In this document: one piece after another, positions 1-8,927 of the stretch
Layout: each line of letters begins with the position of its first letter
Numbering within the stretch: the stretch's first letter is position 1
From: Oscillospiraceae bacterium
GTDB taxonomy: Bacteria; Bacillota; Clostridia; Oscillospirales; Ruminococcaceae
Assembly (NCBI GenBank): GCA_018110925.1
Contig: JAGAZJ010000018.1
Span: 62,001 to 126,000 of the forward strand
Direction of reading: 5' to 3'
DNA length: 64,000 nucleotides
Notes under the pieces: model-generated
What the model was told of the DNA's origin: nothing
Seen by the model: only the letters and a program-made list of their open reading frames with translations
The model's database searches: none
Position numbers and translations under genes: made by a program

Positions 1-795
1 CTCATCTATGATGTGGGCGGCACACAGTTCAGGCTGGAGGGCAAATCCAAGCAGGTGTATGACAAGCAGACAGACGGTGTCATATATCTTGCAAGGCTCT
101 CAGAGGCGGATTATGCCGCTGTTGTCACAAAATCCGACAAGTATCTGTCAGAACTCAGAGTGTATAACGAGAAGGGAAATGTTTTCTTCTCGTATTACAG
201 CTACGACAGCAGGATAATAGACATAGAGTTCAACAAGAACAGCACCGGATGCATCATAACTGTTCTTTCCGCAGAAAAGGGACAGCTCATATCAAAGATG
301 ATAAATTACAGCTTCGGAGCCGAGTCCCCGGTGTGGACGAGCGTGGGAGTGCCCACTCTTGCAATGGATGTAAGGTGGTTCGACAATGATACGATAGCTA
401 TGGTAGGCGACACCGCCTATGCGCTGTTTGACTCAAACGGCACTCTACTCAATAAATACACATACGATATGCCGATAACCGACTATGCTTCGTCGGGCAA
501 TACCGTTGCGGTCATAACCGAGAATACCGACCTGCGCCGCACGGTGCTGACGATATTCACCCCCGGAGCATCCCCTGTGGTAAGGGTGCTTGACGGCGGC
601 GAAGAGGATGTATTCATCAGCGGAAGCGATATTTACCTGCTGGCGGGGGATTATATCGACATATTCTCCTCGGCAGGCGAGAAGGTCGGGCTTGTGAACA
701 AGCTGAGTGACCGGTTTGAGAAATTGTGCAAGAACGGTAAATATATCTATCTGCTGGGCTATGACAGCGTGGGCAGGATAGATTATGTAAAGTAA
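1..795 (+). CDS. DUF5711-like protein, 5' truncated by window edge
   Basis: The frame is open from base 1 (reads LIYDVGG) and ends with TAA at 793-795, so the GTG at 13 is probably internal and the true start lies upstream of the window. About 264 residues are visible, with the repeating short beta-strand pattern of a propeller-like extracytoplasmic sensor (recurrent VYNEKG, LFDSNG, IFSSAGEK turns). I associate it with the DUF5711 family, usually an N-terminal membrane anchor followed by such a domain; the anchor is outside the window. It lies directly before a CvpA-family gene in the same reading frame. Function unknown. Confidence 0.65.
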   Translation, partial: LIYDVGGTQFRLEGKSKQVYDKQTDGVIYLARLSEADYAAVVTKSDKYLSELRVYNEKGNVFFSYYSYDSRIIDIEFNKNSTGCIITVLSAEKGQLISKMINYSFGAESPVWTSVGVPTLAMDVRWFDNDTIAMVGDTAYALFDSNGTLLNKYTYDMPITDYASSGNTVAVITENTDLRRTVLTIFTPGASPVVRVLDGGEEDVFISGSDIYLLAGDYIDIFSSAGEKVGLVNKLSDRFEKLCKNGKYIYLLGYDSVGRIDYVK

Positions 796-804
796 GGGGC
801 TGAT

Positions 805-1794
805 ATTACGCCTTATGCACCATATGTATATGATGCTGTCGCTCTTATCGTAATAATATCAGGGGCTGTGCTGGGAGCGAAGCGCGGCCTTATAAGGACC
901 GTGATCGGCGTTGTCTTTACGGCCGCCGCCTTTATCGGTGCGGCGTATCTAAGCAGTGACAGCATATGCGGTCAGGTCTATGACAGATATATAAAGGAAA
1001 GAACAATGGCTGTCATTGACGAAGCTATGGACACCGCTCAAAAAAGAGTGAAGGACACTATCGCCGAGAAAGCCAAAGAGGGCTTCGGGAGCATTACGGA
1101 CGAGTACCTCGACGAAGGCACGTCTGACGGGATGAAAGGGCTGTTCTCGGATTTTATAGACAATCACAGAAAGGAGATCGACAGCACTATATCAGGCATA
1201 GCCAACAGGCTGGGCATAGATGTGGGCGAAGTCCTGAAGATAGATGAGGTAGACCGCAGGATAAACGAAGCCGCTGAACTTTACAGTGAGACGGCGGCAG
1301 AGAGGATAAATGCACAGATGCCTTTTGGACTGGCCGTAGAGCCTTTGCAGATAAAGCAGATAATAACCGACAAGCAGCTGCTGGAGCTGTTTGCCGACGA
1401 GGTGATAGGCCTCAGCACAGAAGAGTCGGGCTTTGAGGACACTGCCGATTATATAGAGGAACAGATCATGCGCCCGATGATACTCAAAGCGGTGCATATT
1501 GTCCTTTGGATAGGGGCGTTCCTTCTGATAAAGCTTGTGCTGAGCCTTGTCACGGCGCTCATATCGGCGATAATAAACAGTTCCCCGGTGATTGAGGGAA
1601 CAGATGCGCTGTTGGGGTGTCTTCTGGGTATAATAGGCGGTCTGGCGCTGTCGGTATTTCTTGCGGCGGCTGTGTCGGCTGTGATAAACCTTACGGGCGG
1701 CATGACCTATGTCAATGAGGATATAATCTCAAATACTTATATATTCGGATTTCTATACGATTTGGTCGGCAGAGTGGGATCACTGCTGGTATGA
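805..1794 (+). CDS. CvpA family membrane protein, probable ATT start
   Basis: CvpA-family proteins are small integral membrane proteins linked to colicin V production or cell-envelope functions. The N-terminal hydrophobic segment followed by LGAKRGLIRTVIG matches the family signature. A long charged, presumably extracytoplasmic region (about residues 50-210) separates it from C-terminal membrane segments (about 220-300), larger than the classical 160-residue CvpA. The only ATG/GTG/TTG start upstream, GTG 868, would delete the first half of the conserved N-terminal helix and has a GGGG only 2 nt away. The ATT at 805 sits 5 nt after AAGGGG (794-799), giving 329 residues. The frame is the same as the preceding gene, from which it is separated only by TAA and 9 bases. 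Confidence 0.7.
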   Translation: MTPYAPYVYDAVALIVIISGAVLGAKRGLIRTVIGVVFTAAAFIGAAYLSSDSICGQVYDRYIKERTMAVIDEAMDTAQKRVKDTIAEKAKEGFGSITDEYLDEGTSDGMKGLFSDFIDNHRKEIDSTISGIANRLGIDVGEVLKIDEVDRRINEAAELYSETAAERINAQMPFGLAVEPLQIKQIITDKQLLELFADEVIGLSTEESGFEDTADYIEEQIMRPMILKAVHIVLWIGAFLLIKLVLSLVTALISAIINSSPVIEGTDALLGCLLGIIGGLALSVFLAAAVSAVINLTGGMTYVNEDIISNTYIFGFLYDLVGRVGSLLV

Positions 1795-1811
1795 CGAAAG
1801 GATTGAAGTGA

Positions 1812-4106
1812 ATGCTTTGCACTAACTGCAAAAAACGTGAAGCCATAATATTCATAACCTCGGTACAGGGAAATGAAAAGAAAAACGAGAGCCTGTGCCT
1901 TGTCTGCGCAAAGGAAAGAAACATACCGCAGGTAAAGGAATATATGGATCAGATGGGTATAAGCGATGACGAGATAGAGGAATTTGCAGATGCCATGAAC
2001 GGGTTCCGTGACAACTTCGACATGGATATGTTCAAGCAGGGCGGTATTAGCTCTCTGCCCAATTTCTTCAACCAGCTTCTCGGCAATGTTACGGGTCAGA
2101 GCGGCGATCAGCCGTCGGATCAGCCTGCTGCATCGGAGATACACGAGCGCAAGGAACGCATCAAGCCCGAAAAGAAAAAGGAGAGAAAGTTCCTTGCCAA
2201 TTTCTGCACCGACCTGACAGAAAAGGCAAAGAAAGGCGAGATGGACAATATCGTCGGCAGAGAGCGTGAAATAGAACGCTGTGTACAGATACTCTGCCGC
2301 AGACAGAAGAACAACCCCTGTCTGATAGGTGAGCCCGGCGTCGGCAAGACCGCCATCGCTGAGGGCATCGCCCAGCGCATAGTTGACGGCAAGGTGCCCT
2401 TTCAGCTTGCAGATAAGGAGGTATTTCTCCTCGACCTTACCGCTCTGGTTGCGGGCACGCAGTTCAGAGGTCAGTTTGAGAGCCGAATGAAGGGCCTTGT
2501 CGATGAGGTCAAGCGTGAGGGCAACATTATACTTTTCATAGACGAGATACACAATCTTGTGGGCGCAGGCGAGGGAGAAGGCGGCGCTATGAATGCCGCA
2601 AACCTGCTGAAGCCTGCACTCAGCCGAGGCGAGGTACAGGTCATAGGTGCGACCACATTCAAGGAGTACAGAAAGCATATTGAAAAGGACAGTGCCCTTG
2701 AAAGACGTTTTCAGCCTGTCACCGTGAATGAGCCCACAGTCGCAGACACCGTTGAGGTGCTCAAAGGCATAAAGGGCTACTATGAGAAGCATCACAGGGT
2801 AAAGATAGCGGATGAACAGCTCACGCTCTGTGCTGTGCTTTCCGAGAGATATATAAACGACCGTTTCCTGCCCGACAAGGCGATAGACCTGCTCGATGAA
2901 GCCTGCGCAAACAGGAGCATACGCAGTAAGGAACTGCTCGACAAGCACAATAAGGAAAAGAGCGTGTCCGAGCTTGAAGCTGAGGTAAAGCAGATAGAGG
3001 ACAGCGAGCAGCCCGATTACGAAAAGCTGGCTGAGAAGCGCTCATTGCTCATCAGAGAACAGAATGAACTCACCGAGGCTGTGAAAGCGGCTGACGAACT
3101 GTGGGTCGAGGACGAGGATCTTGCCAAGGTCGTTGAGCTCTGGACAGGAATACCTGCCGATAAGATAGCTGAAACAGAGTATAAGAAGCTCATCTCTCTT
3201 GAAGAGAGGATGAAAAAGCGCATCATCGGTCAGGACAAGGCGGTTGAGACGGTATGCAGAGCGGTAAAGCGCTCCCGTGTACAGCTCTCAAAGCGCCGCA
3301 GACCTGCATCATTCATATTCGTAGGCCCTACCGGTGTGGGAAAGACCGAGCTTGTCAAGGTGATAAACGATGAGATGTTCAGCGGTCACGACAAGCTAAT
3401 AAGGATAGATATGACCGAGTATATGGAGAAGCACACAGTAGCAAGGCTCATAGGTTCTCCTCCGGGATATGTGGGCTATGACGAAGCAGGTCAGCTTACA
3501 GAAAAGGTGCGCCGTCATCCGTATTCCGTCATCCTCTTTGACGAGATAGAGAAGGCTCACCCCGACATAATGAACCTGCTTTTGCAGATACTTGACGAGG
3601 GACGTGTGAACGACGCACAGGGGCGCTCCATAAACTTTGAGAATACGATAATCTGTATGACTTCAAATGCAGGCTCGTCCGACAAGACGACTTCACTCGG
3701 CTTCAACAAGACCGAGGCTGAAATGTCAAAGGACAAGGCTATGAAGGCGCTTACAGAATTTCTGCGTCCTGAGTTCATCGGCAGAGTTGACGAGATAGTA
3801 GTGTTTGACCCGCTCTCAGAGGAGAGCTATGCAGAGATCTCCGCGCTTATGCTCGATGAGATGAAAGAGCCCCTTGCGGAGAAGAATATCACTATCGCAT
3901 ACTCCGAGGATGTCAAGAAGCTGCTTGCAAAAAAGGCATACGGCGGCAGGTTCGGCGCAAGAGATCTGCGCACTGTCATCAGGGAGGAGCTTGAAGACAG
4001 GATAGCTGATATAGTAGTCAATGAAAAGGGCTCTGTCAGAGCAATAGATATTTCCGCCGACCTTGATGCGGGCACATTTGCAGTCAGCGGACAGGAGGGC
4101 GTATGA
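1812..4106 (+). CDS. clpE: ClpE-type AAA+ unfoldase, ATP-binding Clp subunit
   Basis: Class I Clp/Hsp100 ATPase that should unfold damaged proteins and feed them to ClpP in the cytosol. The N-terminus is a zinc finger, C3-x2-C6 and C29-x2-C32 (exactly 22 residues between pairs), replacing the usual Clp-N repeat domain; this is the ClpE hallmark. The first AAA module has Walker A GEPGVGKT at 173-180 and Walker B D244-E245; a UVR-like coiled middle region (about 400-430) follows; the second module has GPTGVGKT at 505-512 and D577-E578, then the C-terminal D2-small domain. Its 764 residues are normal for ClpE. A GGATTGAAGTG-type site precedes ATG 1812. No CtsR or CIRCE site is visible immediately upstream, and the gene overlaps rarA by 4 bp. 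Confidence 0.93.
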   Translation: MLCTNCKKREAIIFITSVQGNEKKNESLCLVCAKERNIPQVKEYMDQMGISDDEIEEFADAMNGFRDNFDMDMFKQGGISSLPNFFNQLLGNVTGQSGDQPSDQPAASEIHERKERIKPEKKKERKFLANFCTDLTEKAKKGEMDNIVGREREIERCVQILCRRQKNNPCLIGEPGVGKTAIAEGIAQRIVDGKVPFQLADKEVFLLDLTALVAGTQFRGQFESRMKGLVDEVKREGNIILFIDEIHNLVGAGEGEGGAMNAANLLKPALSRGEVQVIGATTFKEYRKHIEKDSALERRFQPVTVNEPTVADTVEVLKGIKGYYEKHHRVKIADEQLTLCAVLSERYINDRFLPDKAIDLLDEACANRSIRSKELLDKHNKEKSVSELEAEVKQIEDSEQPDYEKLAEKRSLLIREQNELTEAVKAADELWVEDEDLAKVVELWTGIPADKIAETEYKKLISLEERMKKRIIGQDKAVETVCRAVKRSRVQLSKRRRPASFIFVGPTGVGKTELVKVINDEMFSGHDKLIRIDMTEYMEKHTVARLIGSPPGYVGYDEAGQLTEKVRRHPYSVILFDEIEKAHPDIMNLLLQILDEGRVNDAQGRSINFENTIICMTSNAGSSDKTTSLGFNKTEAEMSKDKAMKALTEFLRPEFIGRVDEIVVFDPLSEESYAEISALMLDEMKEPLAEKNITIAYSEDVKKLLAKKAYGGRFGARDLRTVIREELEDRIADIVVNEKGSVRAIDISADLDAGTFAVSGQEGV

Positions 4107-5368
4107 CACCGCTTGCGGACAGGATACGGCCGAAGGGCATAGACGAGATAGTCGGTCAGAAACATCTTTTCGGCAAGGGTATGTATCTCAGGCGCATCAT
4201 AGAATCGGGTAATGTGCCGAATATGATATTCTACGGTCCTCCGGGGGTGGGCAAGACCACTGTTGCCAGGATAATTGCCGAGAATGCCGGAATGAAGCTG
4301 CACAAGCTGAACGGCACGTCGGCAGGAATAGCCGACATCAAGGAGGTCATTGCCGATACACGCACAATAGACGGCATGAACGGCGTGTTGCTGTATCTTG
4401 ACGAGATACAGTACCTCAACAAAAAGCAGCAGCAGTCACTGCTTGAATACATAGAGGACGGCAGTATTACACTGATAGCCTCCACCACGGAAAATCCCTA
4501 TTTCTATGTATACAGCGCCATACTCAGCAGAAGTGCGGTGTTTGAGTTCAAATCGGTCTCTGCCGAGGACGTAGTGCCCGCCTGTGAAAGGGCTTTCTCC
4601 ATACTCGCCGAAGAGAACGGAGTATCCGTTGATATCGAGGAGGGCGTGTGCAGACACATTGCCATGTCATGCGGCGGAGACGTAAGGAAGTCCGTCAGCG
4701 TGTGCGAGCTTTGCTTTATGGGGGCTGAACGCTCAGAGGATAATGTTTGTATAACTCTTGACAGCGCAAAGGCATTTTCTCAGAGAAGCAATATGCGTTA
4801 TGACAGAGACGGGGATGAACATTATGATATACTTTCGGGTCTCCAGAAATCCATACGGGGCTCTGATGAGAATGCCGCACTGCACTATGCCGCCCGTCTG
4901 ATAGAGGCAGGGGATATCATCTCACTCTCACGCAGGCTTCTGGTCATTGCCTCGGAGGATATAGGCCTTGCCTATCCGCAGGTCGTGCCCATCGTCAAGG
5001 CGTGTGTTGACAGCGCTATGCAGCTTGGTCTCCCCGAGGCGCGGATACCTCTTGCGGAGGCTGTGATACTCCTTGCCACTTCTCCCAAGTCAAATTCGGC
5101 TTATATGGCTATTGCCGCCGCACTTGACGATGTGAAGAACCGTGACTGCGGCACATTCCCAAGAGCTATACAGAACAAGCATTATGACGGTGAGGATGCA
5201 AAAGAAAAAGGACAGCACTATCTCTATCCCCACGATTATCCCGATCACTGGGTAAGACAGCAGTATCTTCCCGATGCCATAAAGGACAGGGTGTACTACC
5301 GTTTCGGAGACAACAAGACCGAACAGGCGGCGCTTGCTTATCGCAAGAAGATCACTGAGAACAGATAG
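4103..5368 (+). CDS. rarA: Replication-associated recombination protein RarA/MgsA
   Basis: AAA+ clamp-loader-like ATPase acting at stalled replication forks, forming tetramers and interacting with SSB. Walker A GPPGVGKT at residues 45-52 and Walker B LLYLDE ending at D100-E101 are followed by sensor regions and the long C-terminal MgsA tetramerisation domain (about 230-421), including the characteristic ASEDIGLAYP and PHDYPDHWVRQQYLP stretches. Length (421) is typical. The ATG overlaps the clpE stop in ATGA, so translation is probably coupled. This is the last gene of the 1-5368 cluster, ending at the hairpin at 5383-5413. Confidence 0.95.
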   Translation: MTPLADRIRPKGIDEIVGQKHLFGKGMYLRRIIESGNVPNMIFYGPPGVGKTTVARIIAENAGMKLHKLNGTSAGIADIKEVIADTRTIDGMNGVLLYLDEIQYLNKKQQQSLLEYIEDGSITLIASTTENPYFYVYSAILSRSAVFEFKSVSAEDVVPACERAFSILAEENGVSVDIEEGVCRHIAMSCGGDVRKSVSVCELCFMGAERSEDNVCITLDSAKAFSQRSNMRYDRDGDEHYDILSGLQKSIRGSDENAALHYAARLIEAGDIISLSRRLLVIASEDIGLAYPQVVPIVKACVDSAMQLGLPEARIPLAEAVILLATSPKSNSAYMAIAAALDDVKNRDCGTFPRAIQNKHYDGEDAKEKGQHYLYPHDYPDHWVRQQYLPDAIKDRVYYRFGDNKTEQAALAYRKKITENR

Positions 5369-5382
5369 GATGTTACATAGAT

Positions 5383-5413
5383 AAAAGCCACCCGATGACA
5401 GGTGGCTTTTTCG
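5383..5413 (+). terminator. Rho-independent terminator after rarA
   Basis: AAAGCCACC, an 8-nt loop and GGTGGCTTT form a clean 9-bp stem continuing into a T-run (TTTTTC). It lies 15 bp after the rarA stop and separates it from the convergent minus-strand gene ending at 5439. Confidence 0.9.
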
Positions 5414-5438
5414 TTTGTGAACGAAATGTACAGAGCCG

Positions 5439-5849
5439 CTAAATACTGAAGTTCTCTGTTTTCAGGTCGCAGTAGTATCTTCCGCTTTCGGCAGTGAATT
5501 TCAAAACGCAGTAGTCAGGGTCAGTGACTCCGCCTTTGTAAAACATCGTGTCGCCCTTGCGCCATATCATGTCTTTCGTTTTCTGATCTGTCAGCACTTC
5601 CATTCTGCCTTTCAGCATAACGCCCGTGTAGCGTATAAGCCCTTTGTGACAGAAATATACACAGGCGTTCGGATTGTTCAGGTACTGCTTTACTCTCATG
5701 GAAGAAGTGTTTGTGGAAAAATAGAAATGTTGCCCGTCGATCTTTCGTGGTCTCAGCATTGCCTTGACGTTCGGGAATCCTTCCTCATCAACAGAGCAGA
5801 TAAAGGCAACCTGCTGTTTTTTTATAAATGTCATGATCTTCTGATCCAT
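5439..5849 (-). CDS. Pyridoxamine 5'-phosphate oxidase-like flavin/PLP-fold protein
   Basis: 136 residues with the split beta-barrel pattern of the PNPOx-like superfamily: MDQKIMTFIKKQQVAFICSV at the N-terminus, then GFPNVKAM, FYFSTNTSSMRVKQYL and VYFCH. This resembles general-stress-protein-26-type proteins that bind FMN, F420 or heme; the actual cofactor and substrate cannot be read from sequence. GGAGG lies 7 nt before the ATG (minus strand). It follows the large lipoprotein gene by 38 bp on the same strand and may be co-transcribed. No membrane or secretion signal. Confidence 0.8.
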   Translation of the reverse strand: MDQKIMTFIKKQQVAFICSVDEEGFPNVKAMLRPRKIDGQHFYFSTNTSSMRVKQYLNNPNACVYFCHKGLIRYTGVMLKGRMEVLTDQKTKDMIWRKGDTMFYKGGVTDPDYCVLKFTAESGRYYCDLKTENFSI

Positions 5850-5887
5850 AAACCGTCCTCCGTTCCGATATGTCCGTCAATCGTGTG

Positions 5888-7771
5888 TTATCCCCACGCT
5901 GAGATCTGTATGAAACTGCTCTGCTGTGGGTGCTCGCCTGATATGGTGCCTATCGGAAAATCAACACTGAACTCTTCGGTGTACATATAGATGAATTCAT
6001 TTGGCACACCCTCCGGGATATTCGCGTAGAATGTGACAGGCTCGCCTTTGTTTACTGTGTGGTCTCTGCCGCGCTGAACGTTTTTCCACAGGTCGTCTTC
6101 ATATGAGAACACCCCCTGTGATATCCTGATCGTTGCACTGTCGTAAAGAGGCACGGCGGTCACAGCACTTGTGGTGTTGCCTGCAAATGGCTCTCTCACA
6201 GTTTCCGCCGAAGCGTTCCTTATGCATTCAGAAGGCTCTGTTATAACGAACATAGCTGCATACTTAGGTGCATACTGCATGAACCTGTACCAGTCGGAGG
6301 GTGCGCCCGTGTCGAGATAATCGCTGTAATAATGCATCGCCGCATCATAGTTCTCGGGATACGGTATGGTGATCTTGTCCTCTGAAACATTGTATTCATC
6401 ATCAAAGCAGGTGATCTCCAACTGACTGCCGCCATCGGTTATCTCCAGCAGGTATATATCATTGTCACAGGAGTATACGATATTGCCGTTATAGTCACAG
6501 ATCGTGTTCATATCGGAATATACACAGCTTCTTACATCATCATTCTGCCATACCAGATTTGCGCCGTATATGGGCTTCTCAAATTCTCCCTTGTTCATGT
6601 TGAATATGGCGTATTCGGATTTGTTCGGATTTATATGTCCCTCAATGACAAGGCGGTTTCCTGCCTGCTTTACATTCATTATCTGGTTTGTGACAAATCC
6701 CTCATCGGACAGGTCTATATCCATGTGGTTGTATCTGAGCTTGACCCCGTCATATGAGAATTCGGGAGGCAGACTTCCGAGATCGTACAGTCCGTAGAAT
6801 GCAGGGTCGGCCTCCTCCATGCTGTAAACCACCCCCCTTTCATCGGTGAGCAGTCTGTACATCGTCATGGGGCGGAGCTGAGACCACTTCTGCGACCACA
6901 GAAAGTTGTCTTCCTTTATCCTGTCGGATACCTGCATCCTGATTATCTCATTGCCTTCACACGGAACAAAAGCCGCCGAAGTGAAGCGCCTGTCGGTATA
7001 TTCGTTATAGTCTGCCTTTTCCACGGGTTCCATTTCTTCAAACCACATACCATCGCTGTCATGCTTCCAGCAATAGGCGTAGAACTCGGACGACCTTACG
7101 GGCTCTTCCGATACCGTATGTGAGCTTTCCCTGTGCAGCAGGATATCATCAGACGTATTCTCATGAGTGCGGGAAAGTATATATGCGTTTGTGAATGTGT
7201 CGCCGTTGCCTGTATGACGCAGGCTGAGCATATCTTCTCCGCCGCCTGTGCCGATAAAGAACATCACATCGGTCATATCTTCATCGGGGACAGACCATGA
7301 TATCTCATCCGAAATAAAGTCTTCGGACAGGTCGTTTATCCTGAGAGAAAGAACATCGAATGACTCGCTGTATGTCTTTTCCGGCGTCAGAGTGCCGCTG
7401 CACATAAGACCGCTGTCAAGCCGCTCAATGGTTATCCTGCCGTCGGGCAGTACGGTCAGCCTGCCGTAATCCTCACCGCTCACGGTGTCCTCTAAATACC
7501 ATTGCTTCTCTGCAAGAAATCCCAGTAAGTCCTTTTCGCTTTCAAAAGATGAAACGGGTGTATCTGTGTTTTCGGTCACGGCTTCTGTCACAGCTTCGGT
7601 CGTTTCCGTTTCGGATACGGTCTCTGTTTCGCTTTTTGTTGTGTTCTCAATGGTGGCCTGAGATTCTGTCTGAGTAGTTGTTTCTGCAGTCTGTGATGCG
7701 GTCTCTGTCGGCTTCTCTGCGGAACAAGCGGTCAGAAGCACCATAAACGCTGCAAGTATTGTCTTTTTCAA
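5888..7771 (-). CDS. Large secreted lipoprotein of unknown function, TTG start
   Basis: The mature start is the TTG at 7771-7769, preceded by GGGGGCGATCA; it opens a signal peptide MKKTILAAFMVLLTAC with lipobox LTAC. ATG-type starts further upstream would put a false 22-residue extension before the signal. After the cysteine comes a Thr/Glu/Ser-rich linker (about residues 20-75) typical of this genome's lipoproteins, then about 550 residues of beta-rich sequence with many aromatic and acidic residues. I recognise no catalytic motif. Its promoter lies inside the preceding operon's terminator (see 7784-7831). Predicted to be anchored on the outer face of the membrane. Total 627 residues. Confidence 0.8.
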   Translation of the reverse strand: MKKTILAAFMVLLTACSAEKPTETASQTAETTTQTESQATIENTTKSETETVSETETTEAVTEAVTENTDTPVSSFESEKDLLGFLAEKQWYLEDTVSGEDYGRLTVLPDGRITIERLDSGLMCSGTLTPEKTYSESFDVLSLRINDLSEDFISDEISWSVPDEDMTDVMFFIGTGGGEDMLSLRHTGNGDTFTNAYILSRTHENTSDDILLHRESSHTVSEEPVRSSEFYAYCWKHDSDGMWFEEMEPVEKADYNEYTDRRFTSAAFVPCEGNEIIRMQVSDRIKEDNFLWSQKWSQLRPMTMYRLLTDERGVVYSMEEADPAFYGLYDLGSLPPEFSYDGVKLRYNHMDIDLSDEGFVTNQIMNVKQAGNRLVIEGHINPNKSEYAIFNMNKGEFEKPIYGANLVWQNDDVRSCVYSDMNTICDYNGNIVYSCDNDIYLLEITDGGSQLEITCFDDEYNVSEDKITIPYPENYDAAMHYYSDYLDTGAPSDWYRFMQYAPKYAAMFVITEPSECIRNASAETVREPFAGNTTSAVTAVPLYDSATIRISQGVFSYEDDLWKNVQRGRDHTVNKGEPVTFYANIPEGVPNEFIYMYTEEFSVDFPIGTISGEHPQQSSFIQISAWG

Positions 7772-7783
7772 ATGATCGCCCCC

Positions 7784-7816
7784 AAAAAAATCTCCTGTAT
7801 AGATTATACAGGAGAT
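7784..7816 (-). terminator. Terminator of the pfl operon, 12-bp perfect stem
   Basis: Arms ATCTCCTGTATA (7790-7801) and TATACAGGAGAT (7805-7816) are perfect inverted repeats with a 3-nt loop; on the minus strand the stem is followed by T7 (the A-run at 7784-7790). It lies 79 bp downstream of the pflA stop, so it should end the pfl transcript. The same bases contain the -10 element of the next gene's promoter. Confidence 0.85.
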
Positions 7817-7831
7817 AATTGCATTTGTAAA
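7803..7831 (-). promoter_or_regulatory. Promoter of the large lipoprotein gene
   Basis: Reading the minus strand: TTTACA (7831-7826), 17 nt, TATAAT (7808-7803). The -10 hexamer sits in the centre of the 27-bp palindrome at 7790-7816, so initiation would begin inside the downstream arm. Polymerase terminating at the pfl hairpin, or a protein bound to the palindrome, could interfere with this promoter. Confidence 0.75.
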
Positions 7832-7895
7832 GACCATAAGCCGATTTGTAGCTTTTTGTAATAATGTTCAACAATCCCTGCCGTGACACAAGGTA

Positions 7896-8657
7896 TTATG
7901 ACTTGAGCTGTTCGGCAAGCCCGTCCCTGATACCCTGCATTATGACATCCCTTGCGTGTGCTGCCTCTGCCTTTGTGAGCGGAGGAGTGTCGGGCAGGGG
8001 ATACGGTATGCCGAGATTTTCATATTTGACTTTGCCCATATCGTGATACTGCAAAACGTCAAGAGCCTTTATGGACTTCAGCCCCGAGAGAAATACTCCC
8101 AGTCTGTGCAGATACTTGTCATCATAGGTTATCCCGGGAACGACGACGTGGCGTATCCATGTGGTCTTTTTCAGGTCTGACAGATACTTTGCAAAAGCAA
8201 GGATATTCTTGTTGGTATGGCCTGTCAGCTTCTTGTGTTCCTCGTCATCTATGTGCTTTATATCGAGCATCACGATGTCGGTGGACTTCATCAGCCTGTC
8301 GAACACAGCCGTGTTGTCGGGATTGAATGTTACGCCCGAGGTGTCAAGACAGGTGTTGATGCCGCGTTCTTTGGCGGCTTCAAAAAGCTCTGTGAGAAAT
8401 TCGGGCTGCATCATAGGCTCTCCGCCTGTGCAGGTGATGCCGCCGCTGCAGAATTCCTTCACACCGTCATACATATCCAGTATCTCATCGACCGTGACTT
8501 CCTTGCCGATGTTGTTTGCCCTGCTGTGTATCCCCCAGGTATCGGGATTGTGACAGTAAAGACATCTCATCGGGCACCCCTGGAAAAAGACGACGAACCG
8601 GATACCCGGTCCGTCGACTGTACCAAAGGATTCAGTTGAATGTATGAACCCTGTCAT
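7896..8657 (-). CDS. pflA: Pyruvate formate-lyase activating enzyme (radical SAM)
   Basis: Generates the glycyl radical on PFL by reductive cleavage of S-adenosylmethionine at a [4Fe-4S] cluster. The cluster motif is C28-x3-C32-x2-C35 (GCPMRCLYC), followed by the GGEP SAM-binding motif and the GITCTGGEP context typical of PflA. Its 253 residues are standard. It starts 6 bp after the stop of the glycyl-radical-domain gene with only a weak ribosome binding site, suggesting translational coupling. In this operon its substrate must be the small separate domain protein (Gly55) rather than the C-terminus of PFL itself. Confidence 0.96.
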   Translation of the reverse strand: MTGFIHSTESFGTVDGPGIRFVVFFQGCPMRCLYCHNPDTWGIHSRANNIGKEVTVDEILDMYDGVKEFCSGGITCTGGEPMMQPEFLTELFEAAKERGINTCLDTSGVTFNPDNTAVFDRLMKSTDIVMLDIKHIDDEEHKKLTGHTNKNILAFAKYLSDLKKTTWIRHVVVPGITYDDKYLHRLGVFLSGLKSIKALDVLQYHDMGKVKYENLGIPYPLPDTPPLTKAEAAHARDVIMQGIRDGLAEQLKS

Positions 8658-8663
8658 AGCTTA

Positions 8664-8906
8664 TCAGAGAGTTGCGTGGAAGGTTCTGGAGATAACGTCG
8701 TCCTGCTGCTCCTTGGTGAGCTTGATGAAGTTTACGGCATAGCCGGAAACTCTGATCGTGAGCTGAGGATAGTTCTCGGGATGCTTCTGAGCATCGAGAA
8801 GTGTCTCACGGTTGAAGACGTTAACGTTGAGATGGTGGCCGCCCTTTACGGAATAGCCGTCGAGGAGACCAACGAGGTTATCTATCTGCTGTGCATTTGC
8901 TGCCAT
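8664..8906 (-). CDS. Stand-alone glycyl radical domain of split pyruvate formate-lyase (GrcA-like)
   Basis: 80 residues equal to the C-terminal glycyl-radical domain of [46 protein letters not shown] and SRTFHATL. Gly55 in RVSGYAVNF is the radical site. AAAGGAG lies 9 nt before ATG 8906, so this is an independently initiated gene, not the remains of a frameshift. It lies between the PFL core (21 bp from its stop) and pflA (6 bp). E. coli YfiD/GrcA is a comparable autonomous domain that repairs damaged PFL; here it appears obligatory because the core has no glycyl domain of its own. Confidence 0.92.
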   Translation of the reverse strand: MAANAQQIDNLVGLLDGYSVKGGHHLNVNVFNRETLLDAQKHPENYPQLTIRVSGYAVNFIKLTKEQQDDVISRTFHATL

Positions 8907-8927
8907 GATAATTACTCCTTTCTGTTA

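Noticed and set aside
1795..1811. CtsR or CIRCE site for clpE
   Set aside because: Only a ribosome binding site is visible; no tandem GGTCAAA-type repeat or CIRCE copy.
1737..2948. 403-codon minus-strand open frame
   Set aside because: Antisense to clpE with no start signals; a shadow.
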